11,431 nt of DNA. Origin: Pseudomonadota bacterium (lineage in GTDB: Bacteria > SAR324 > XYD2-FULL-50-16 > JAHJRI01). Shown here piece after piece: positions 6,665 to 11,431 of the stretch. The stretch spans positions 1-11,431 of the forward strand of contig JAKSDL010000904.1 of the NCBI GenBank assembly GCA_022360105.1, read 5' to 3'. The notes beneath the pieces are model-generated. The model was not told the DNA's origin and searched no databases. It saw only the letters and a list, made by a program, of their open reading frames with translations. Position 1 is the stretch's first letter; every line of letters begins with the position of its first letter. A program made the translations under genes and the position numbers.

Positions 6665-8398
6665 TTAATCCAAATCTTTTAAACTTTCTTCTCTTTGTTG
6701 AGAAATGATATCGCCGTTATTGTAAGCCCGGATAAAAGCATTCAGGATTTTTACGTCAAATTGCTTGTTTTTGTTGTTTTTCAGTTCCTCATAAGCAATT
6801 TTATCCGATAATCCCTTGCGGTAGGGTCGGTTGGAGGTCATGGCATCCCAGGTATCCGCCACACAAATAATCCGGGCCAACAGCGGAATTTCCTCACCTT
6901 TCAGACCTGCCGGGTATCCCTTCCCGTCCACACGTTCATGGTGATGTTTCATTCCCGGAATTGCCGGGGTCAGCTGTTTAACATTGGCCAGGATATCGTG
7001 ACCGTAAATGGTGTGTTTTTTCATTTTGGTGAACTCTTCATCAGTCAGTTTGCCGGGCTTGCGAAGTATGGCATCGTCAACTCCTATCTTCCCAATATCA
7101 TGCAAAATCGCAGTGATTTCCAACAGCTCCATGGCATCATCATCGAGCTCAAGTTGTTTTGCAATGGCCAGACTGAAGTCCCTTACCCGTTTGGTGTGAC
7201 CCCCGGTGTAGGGATCTCTTTTTTCGATGGCTGCTGCTAAGGCTTCTGCTGTTTCGAAGAACATTACCTTTTGCTCTTCGTACAATCGCGCGTTTTCCAA
7301 TGCAATAGCCACCTGATCAGACAGGCTTTCCATCAACTTCAAGTCTGCCATATCCGGTTTTTTCCCTTTTTGTTTGTTCAGGGCTTGTAACACCCCAATT
7401 ACCTTATCCTTTATTTTTACCGGAACGGTAATCATGTTTCGAGTAATGAATTCCGATCTTTCATCCACATGTTTTGCCCAGCGTGGATCTTCGCTGGTAT
7501 CGGGAACCAGGTCGCTTATTCCCTTTTCCGCCACCCAGCCGGCCACTCCTTCACCCATCTGCAGACGAACTTCCTTCACGACTTCACCTTTTTCGCCCAG
7601 CGCTACTTCAAAGTATAGCTCGTTGCTTTCTTTATCTATCAAATATAGAGAACCGGTCTCACATTCCAAAAGCTCAACAACAGATTCCAGTGCTCTTCTC
7701 CGTACCAGTTTTTGATCCAGGCTGGAGTTAAGAATGGCGGAGAGTGTGGTAAGCTTTTCAAAATTCTGGGCCCTGAATCGCGCAGAATCCAGCAATCTTG
7801 CATTTTCCAAAGCTACTGCAACTTCGGAACTAAGGCTTTGCAAAAGGACTACATCTTCATCAAAAAACAGGTCGCCATCTTTTTTGTTGATGATTTCAAT
7901 AACTCCCTTGGCCTGACCTTTAATTTGCAGTGGAACAGCCAGTAGATTAAATGTCTTGTATTGGACCGATTCAGCTATTCTGGAGCTCCAGGTGGAATCG
8001 TCTTTAACGTTCTGAGCGATGTAAGGCTGGTTGGTGGCAAGGGTTTTTCCTGCGATACCTTCGGTATGGGAAATGGTTAAGCCTTTTAATTTTTCCGAAC
8101 TGGGACCTTTGACAATTACAAACTCAAGATTTTCTTCCTCTTCATCCAGCAATAGCAGGGCGGCCGATTCTGTTTTGGTTACTACCATGACCCAGTCCAT
8201 TAACTGATCAAGAAAGATTTGCAATTCAAAATGTTTGCTGTTGATGAATTCAACAGCCTTGATCAGATTTACATGGCGTGATTGTTCCTCGTATCGCCGT
8301 TTTAAATCCTCATATTTCCGGGAAAGGACTTCCAATTCTCTGGAGATCTCCCCTGTTTTCATACTTTCAGCTGGTTTCTGAGAATTTTCTTTTTCCAT
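6665..8398 (-). CDS. GAF-GAF-HD-GYP protein, probable cyclic di-GMP phosphodiesterase
   Basis: Encodes 577 aa, cytoplasmic (no signal or membrane segment). A charged coiled coil lies at about 17-45, the first GAF domain at about 50-200, the second at about 215-370, each ending in a matching helix (VALENARL / IALENARL), and an HD-GYP domain at about 380-560. The HD-GYP signature is complete: DPYTGGHTKRV (395-405, His401), HDIGKIG (433-439), His462, HHHERVDGKGYP (485-496) and ICVADTWDAM (511-520), so hydrolysis of cyclic di-GMP is expected. The tandem GAF domains probably sense a small ligand or redox state; which one cannot be told. No response regulator or cyclase lies beside it. The ATG at 8398 is preceded by only a weak GGTTGGA; the coiled coil starts soon after, supporting this start. 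Confidence 0.93.
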   Translation of the reverse strand: MEKENSQKPAESMKTGEISRELEVLSRKYEDLKRRYEEQSRHVNLIKAVEFINSKHFELQIFLDQLMDWVMVVTKTESAALLLLDEEEENLEFVIVKGPSSEKLKGLTISHTEGIAGKTLATNQPYIAQNVKDDSTWSSRIAESVQYKTFNLLAVPLQIKGQAKGVIEIINKKDGDLFFDEDVVLLQSLSSEVAVALENARLLDSARFRAQNFEKLTTLSAILNSSLDQKLVRRRALESVVELLECETGSLYLIDKESNELYFEVALGEKGEVVKEVRLQMGEGVAGWVAEKGISDLVPDTSEDPRWAKHVDERSEFITRNMITVPVKIKDKVIGVLQALNKQKGKKPDMADLKLMESLSDQVAIALENARLYEEQKVMFFETAEALAAAIEKRDPYTGGHTKRVRDFSLAIAKQLELDDDAMELLEITAILHDIGKIGVDDAILRKPGKLTDEEFTKMKKHTIYGHDILANVKQLTPAIPGMKHHHERVDGKGYPAGLKGEEIPLLARIICVADTWDAMTSNRPYRKGLSDKIAYEELKNNKNKQFDVKILNAFIRAYNNGDIISQQREESLKDLD

Positions 8399-8740
8399 AA
8401 TTCCAACCCTGCCCGTCGCTTAAAACGGTCGTAATTAAAGGCGTTAGATGAAAGGATAGCATGTTTTTGTGCTGAAAAATGCAAGTTATCTGCCGCTATT
8501 GGCTTGGAACAGGCTGGTTGCAAAGGTTTTAGGAGTATTTATCCCCGGTTTGGGGAACCATAGTTTGTTTCTAACTCAAGTTTCGTACCCGCAATCGGTT
8601 TTTATTCAAGTTTCAGAGAGCTAACAGACATTTCGAAACGTCTCAAAAGTTATCAGCATCTGGCAGCTGGCAACTAGCTTTATTTTGAGCACCTGCGGCG
8701 TCATATTTGCTAAACAAAGTAGTGGAGCGAAGCGAGTCAT
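8399..8740. other. Intergenic region between HD-GYP and LUD genes
   Basis: Holds the unseen promoter of the minus-strand HD-GYP gene and the 3' end of the LUD transcript. I see no gene. A minus frame at 8643-8825 is an out-of-frame shadow of the LUD tail. Small inverted repeats are present (TCCCC/GGGGA near 8540-8556; the 8642-8689 hairpin listed separately). Confidence 0.5.
8642..8689 (-). terminator. Possible terminator hairpin of the LUD gene
   Basis: CTCAAAA (8642-8648) is complementary to TTTTGAG (8683-8689). On the minus strand, an inner stem of AGTT/AACT plus CAGC/GCTG, separated by a 2x2 internal loop, is followed by TTTTGAG. It lies about 50 bases beyond the extended LUD stop at 8741. 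The U-run is short, so this is tentative. Confidence 0.25.
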
Positions 8741-9385
8741 TTAGTATCCCAGGCTTTCGTTTATCAGTATTACCGAAATATCTGTCAGCATGGGTTTTCT
8801 GTGCAAGATTACCGTGATTCTGCATAAACGCTGCGGTGAATTGCAGTCTGCACAGATACCGGTTTTACCTCAGGGAGTATCCATACCCAGGCTTTTTGCG
8901 CGCATGGGGGCTGCTATTTCATGAATTCTGTTTAACGCCGAATCAAGGTCTTTGGTTACCTTGTTCATACCAGCTACAATGATGACTTTTTGAGGTCCAA
9001 AGGACATCCCGTTTGTCCTGTTTCCGATACCATCCACATTTACAATTTCACCAGTCATTGCGATAGCATTGGCGCTGCAAAGGAAGCAGTCTGCCTGGGA
9101 CTGCTTTTTTCTTATTTCCAAACTTTCCCCTGGTGAAAGATCAGGTACCCAGTGGTCATACAAGGTTTTTCCTGATTCTTTCAATTGATCAATAAACCCA
9201 AGAGATCTTGTAGTGTCCGAACCGGCAAACCCAAAACTTTTGTATTCCTTAGTCATCTCAATAAGCAATTCGTTTGATTCTGTTGAGTTATCTACCAGTT
9301 GGGCGTGAAATCCGTGTTTTTCAAGATTTTTTATTGTTTGTTCTCCTTTCTTTTTGCCAAGCCAGGTGCTGATGTTGTTTTTCAT
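8741..9385 (-). CDS. LUD-domain (lactate utilization) protein with in-frame UGA at a conserved Cys: candidate selenoprotein
   Basis: The frame starts at ATG 9385 (GGAG about 5 bases upstream; an upstream TTG at 9409 is less likely), meets UGA at 8870-8872 (codon 172) and, if read through, continues 42 codons to UAA at 8741-8743: 214 aa in total, a normal family length. Residues 1-171 are LUD/DUF162-like: GFAGSDTTRSLG (52-63), ADCFLCSANAI (98-108), TGEIVNVDGIGNR (111-123), FGPQKVIIVAGMNKV (129-143) and IAAPMRAKSLGMDTP (157-171). The tail carries KTGICADCNSPQRLC (174-188) and ends DISVILINESLGY, the C-terminal motif I know from relatives, where the residue after Thr-Pro is Cys (C-x5-C-x2-C-x6-C). 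UGA thus replaces the first Cys, as expected for selenocysteine. Without readthrough, a 171-aa protein lacking the Cys cluster results; a nonsense mutation or sequencing error is the alternative. Biochemical role of these stand-alone LUD proteins is unclear. Confidence 0.7.
8835..8872 (-). promoter_or_regulatory. UGA codon with SECIS-like stem-loop
   Basis: Reading the minus strand, the UGA at 8872-8870 is followed after 21 nt by the loop GAC (8848-8846) on a 4-bp stem TGCA/TGCA (8852-8849, 8845-8842); GGT (8860-8858) and ACC (8837-8835) can add a lower stem. A G first in a small apical loop at this distance fits the loose bacterial SECIS pattern, and TGCA-GAC-TGCA resembles the GCA-GGUC-UGC tip of E. 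coli fdhF. The stem is short, so the support is modest. Confidence 0.35.
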
Positions 9386-9494
9386 GTTAACTCCGTTTAG
9401 TCTAATCAAACCTTAATCTACGAATTGTAAAGGAATCCAGCCTAATACTGCTTTCTATTAACAGCAGGTAACTGTGTCAAGGGGGGCAGGTCAG

Positions 9495-9508
9495 CATAAG
9501 CGCTTATG
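9495..9508. promoter_or_regulatory. Perfect 14-bp palindrome, possible operator
   Basis: CATAAGCGCTTATG is fully self-complementary, typical of a site bound by a homodimeric regulator. It lies about 110 bases upstream of the LUD start. No regulator gene is adjacent, so its function is inferred. Confidence 0.35.
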
Positions 9509-9601
9509 GGGCAGATCAGAAGGGCGCAACTGCAAAAACCGGATGGCTTATCAATTCGACGGGTGAAAGGAATCAGTGCTGTTCCTACGGAATTCAATTG
9601 G

Positions 9602-9667
9602 TTTTTGGCTTCGAATCCCAGTGGTTAACACCGCCGGCTACTACTGTGCATCCCTTCGGGATTTTGC
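9602..9667 (+). repeat. Dispersed two-hairpin repeat, copy 2
   Basis: Second copy of the element at 2393-2458, same orientation. The first hairpin is imperfect here: CCAGTGGT (9618-9625), loop TAAC, ACCGCCGG (9630-9637), with one mismatch and one wobble. The second is improved: ATCCC, loop TTC, GGGAT (9650-9662). The changes keep most of the second stem while altering its bases, which suggests that pairing matters. Confidence 0.7.
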
Positions 9668-9736
9668 ATGCAATTGGTTGATGGGCAATTCGTTACCAGT
9701 CAACCGGACTGATAACCTGTCAAATAACATTGAGGT

Positions 9737-10888
9737 CTACATGGGTAAGGTGAAGGTGAAGATTGAGCCACCTTCCGGATTGGGTTTCGCATAGATATGA
9801 CCTTTGTGGTCGTTAATAATACTATGCGCTATGGAAAGCCCGAGACCGGTACCTTTGATGTTTTTCTGGGAGATTCTGGTATATTTTTTAAACAGGTCAT
9901 CAAATCCATCCTCAGGAATCCCATAACCCCAATCGATAATGGAGAAATGCAATTCATGGTCGACAATATCAACTTCAATGCGGATATGACTTTTTTCAGG
10001 AGAGAATTTACAAGCGTTGGACACCAGATTGCGAATAACCTGCAACATTCGGTTTTTGTCCATTCTGGTTGAACAGTCACTCCCGGGTCGTTTGAAGTAA
10101 CAGGTAATCTGTTTGGATTCCAGGATTAACTGGTATTCTTCCAAAACAACTTCTACAAGCTCCGAAAGATCGCAATTTTCAAATTCGTATCGCGTTTTGC
10201 CCGATTCCAGTTTAGAAAGGTCCAGCAAATCGTTTATCAGCAGCAATACTTTTTCGCTGACATCGTGAATTCGAGAAAAATAGCGTTTGATTAATTCATT
10301 TGTCTCCGTATCAATCTTTTGCATTCCCTGCTTGGCGTAGCTAAGAATGATATGCATCGGGTGGCGAATCTCATGACTGACATCAGCCAACAGGTCAGAC
10401 TTGTTTTTGAGGATCTTTTCAATGGATTGTTTGTAGCGGGTGAATGATCGAACCAATTCCTGATACTCTGAAATCCCTTTTTCCCGTGTCGAAATAGTTT
10501 CATGTTGAGAATGGACGGGATTATCCGGCGACAGGTCAAGATGAAATATTTGATTAAAAAGGATGGTAACCAGGTCTTTAAACAATAAAATGCCAATAAA
10601 TCTTCCACGATCGAAAACCTTGGCATGGGTGTATCCCTGTGCTTGCATTAATTCCGCAGCTTTATCAAATTCTGTGTCTTTTTCAATTTCCGGGCAGTCA
10701 TCCAGACTTTGTTTTGCAGGCTGATTAGGCAGGGATTTTATCCGAAAAGTGGAGACGATTCCCAGGAAGACGTCTTGATCGTAAACCGCAAGATATGAAT
10801 TTTTGACTATCAACTCATCCAAATCCGAAAGCATTACCTCGGGCGAAATTACCTCAAAATCAGTCCTGACGAGGTTTTCTATCTTCAT
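9737..10888 (-). CDS. Soluble CBS-domain sensor histidine kinase
   Basis: Encodes 383 aa with no membrane helix. Residues 1-115 are a tandem CBS pair (second CBS around 64-112, with GYTHAKVFDRGRFIGILLFK), a short coiled coil follows at about 135-165, then a HisKA domain with the H-box DVSHEIRHPMHII (169-181, phosphorylated His172) and an HATPase domain: N-box NLVSNACKFSP (287-297), G1 IDWGYGIP (318-325), F-box LFKKYTR (332-338), G2 GTGLGLSIA (346-354). All catalytic boxes are intact. CBS pairs typically bind adenine nucleotides, so the kinase may respond to energy state; the ligand is inferred. No response regulator is in the window, so it is an orphan here. The ATG at 10888 lacks a clear ribosome-binding site, yet the CBS pair starts directly after it. 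Confidence 0.92.
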   Translation of the reverse strand: MKIENLVRTDFEVISPEVMLSDLDELIVKNSYLAVYDQDVFLGIVSTFRIKSLPNQPAKQSLDDCPEIEKDTEFDKAAELMQAQGYTHAKVFDRGRFIGILLFKDLVTILFNQIFHLDLSPDNPVHSQHETISTREKGISEYQELVRSFTRYKQSIEKILKNKSDLLADVSHEIRHPMHIILSYAKQGMQKIDTETNELIKRYFSRIHDVSEKVLLLINDLLDLSKLESGKTRYEFENCDLSELVEVVLEEYQLILESKQITCYFKRPGSDCSTRMDKNRMLQVIRNLVSNACKFSPEKSHIRIEVDIVDHELHFSIIDWGYGIPEDGFDDLFKKYTRISQKNIKGTGLGLSIAHSIINDHKGHIYAKPNPEGGSIFTFTLPM

Positions 10889-11102
10889 GTTTTCAGTTTG
10901 CTGAGTTTAGATTGCCCGGCAGTCTTGCACCACAGGGGAAAGTTACTCCAAACCACGATCAATAAAGGGCTTATGCGAAGGTTTAATTAAGAGTCGGTTA
11001 TATAGACGACGAAGGGCGGGGATTTTGCGGAGTGATAATCTATTTCTTAGCAGCAACTTATTAATTGGTTACTTGATTTTTTAGTAATATATGTTCGTTT
11101 TG

Positions 11103-11133
11103 TTTAGGGATCGGCAAAAGCGTGATCCCTAAA
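11103..11133 (-). terminator. Strong hairpin after the small secreted-peptide gene
   Basis: TTTAGGGATC (11103-11112) and GATCCCTAAA (11124-11133) form a perfect 10-bp stem, with GC-AAAA-GC possible inside the loop. It starts 11 bases after the stop of the small minus-strand gene, the position of a terminator. No U-tract follows the stem, so it may act as a transcript-end stabiliser or a Rho-assisted site. Confidence 0.5.
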
Positions 11134-11144
11134 ATTCATTTCAC

Positions 11145-11333
11145 TTATCTGCACCTTGGCGGTACTTGCCAGTCGTGAGAACAAGGCCAGACATAATCTT
11201 GCTGTGTTTTAGGTTGGACCACTTTGAAAGATTTACCGATGGAACTGTTTAATGTCGAGGTGGAGCCAAAACTATTCGAAAACGCGATTGACATGAAAAA
11301 AAATACAAACATAAATACAAGTTTGATTTTCAT
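11145..11333 (-). CDS. Small secreted protein of unknown function
   Basis: Encodes 62 aa from ATG 11333, chosen because AAGGAG lies 7 bases upstream; an in-frame ATG five codons earlier overlaps that site. Residues 1 to about 23 form a clear signal peptide (MKIKLVFMFVFFFMSIAF, then small residues SNSFG), probably cleaved near Gly23-Ser24. The mature part of about 39 residues is polar and ends in a Trp/Pro/Cys-rich segment, DYVWPCSHDWQVPPRCR, whose two cysteines, nine residues apart, could form a disulfide in the periplasm. I recognise no family. The good ribosome-binding site, the signal peptide, the upstream promoter-like boxes and the downstream hairpin together support a real gene. It could be a secreted peptide signal or a cell-envelope component; neither is shown. 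Confidence 0.65.
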   Translation of the reverse strand: MKIKLVFMFVFFFMSIAFSNSFGSTSTLNSSIGKSFKVVQPKTQQDYVWPCSHDWQVPPRCR

Positions 11334-11380
11334 ACTGTTCTCCTTCATTAATTGAAAGTTTCTTGGTTTCTTACATCTGC

Positions 11381-11409
11381 TTTTTACGATCTAGTATTTT
11401 AGACGACAA
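11381..11409 (-). promoter_or_regulatory. Weak putative promoter of the small secreted-peptide gene
   Basis: On the minus strand, TTGTCG (forward 11404-11409) and TAAAAA (forward 11381-11386) are spaced 17 bases apart, each matching four of six consensus positions. Transcription would begin about 40 bases before the ATG at 11333. Tentative, because the region is AT-rich. Confidence 0.25.
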
Positions 11410-11431
11410 GTGAACTTTTTTTTTAAAAAAA

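Larger units (their letters stand above)
9386..9736. other. Intergenic region between LUD and histidine kinase genes
   Basis: Holds a 14-bp perfect palindrome (9495-9508), repeat copy 2 (9602-9667) and the upstream region of the minus-strand LUD gene. A TACAAT on the minus strand (forward 9424-9429) could be its -10 box, but no good -35 box is correctly spaced. No gene is supported. Confidence 0.5.

Noticed and set aside
8505..8535. Possible sigma54 promoter (GG and GC pairs near GGTTGCAAAG)
   Set aside because: Spacing between the GG and GC pairs is wrong and no plus-strand gene follows.
8710..8745. AGTGGAGCGAAGCGAGTC near the LUD stop as a repeat or structured element
   Set aside because: No second copy in the window and only a very short self-pairing (GC-GAA-GC); not enough to call.
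8643..8825. Sixty-codon minus-strand frame after the LUD stop
   Set aside because: It is out of frame with the conserved LUD tail, which occupies the same bases from 8741 on and matches the family motif; the frame has no independent coding signs.
8741..9409. Genome-wide reassignment of UGA to Trp or Gly as the explanation for the in-frame UGA
   Set aside because: The other genes contain no in-frame UGA and use TGG for Trp; a single UGA at a conserved Cys fits selenocysteine or a mutation better.
9609..9625. tRNA T-arm-like sequence (CTTCGAATCCC)
   Set aside because: No matching acceptor, D or anticodon arms nearby; the string is part of repeat copy 2.

Overview
The window (about 43% GC by eye) looks like chromosomal DNA from a free-living, probably anaerobic Gram-negative bacterium. 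Secreted and sensory proteins have Sec-type signal peptides. The mix of an NMT1/THI5-type membrane sensor, a GAF-GAF-HD-GYP protein, a LUD-domain protein and many intergenic hairpins resembles Desulfobacterota (former Deltaproteobacteria). That placement is from memory of family distributions, not from a marker gene. No phage, IS, CRISPR, rRNA or tRNA genes were found.

Layout: (1) 1-1127, minus, cut by the left edge: sensor protein with a periplasmic NMT1/THI5-like ligand domain and one membrane helix. (2) 1660-2328, plus: YhhN/TMEM86-family membrane protein, probably a lysoplasmalogenase, behind a good sigma70-type promoter. (3) 2793-3818, plus: PLP-dependent cysteine synthase-type enzyme. 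(4) 3819-4888: about 1.07 kb without a convincing intact gene but rich in inverted repeats. (5) 4889-6637, plus: CPA1-type cation/proton antiporter with a C-terminal TrkA-N-like domain, convergent with (6) 6665-8398, minus: c-di-GMP phosphodiesterase of GAF-GAF-HD-GYP type. (7) 8741-9385, minus: LUD protein whose reading frame is interrupted by one in-frame UGA exactly where the family has a conserved cysteine. (8) 9737-10888, minus: soluble histidine kinase with an N-terminal CBS pair. (9) 11145-11333, minus: small secreted peptide followed by a strong hairpin.

Genes are mostly single units separated by 250-1000 bases, so no operon or shared pathway is evident. Three of the eight are signal-transduction proteins (periplasmic ligand sensor, c-di-GMP hydrolase, CBS-regulated kinase). 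None has an adjacent response regulator inside the window.

The main discovery candidate is the LUD gene. Reading through its UGA restores 42 further codons that carry the family's Cys-rich C-terminal motif and end in a normal UAA. This suggests an uncharacterised selenoprotein (Sec172), with a short SECIS-like hairpin about 21 nt downstream; a recent nonsense mutation is the alternative. A second point is a pair of diverged copies (38 of 45 core positions identical) of a two-hairpin, REP-like element at 2393-2458 and 9602-9667.
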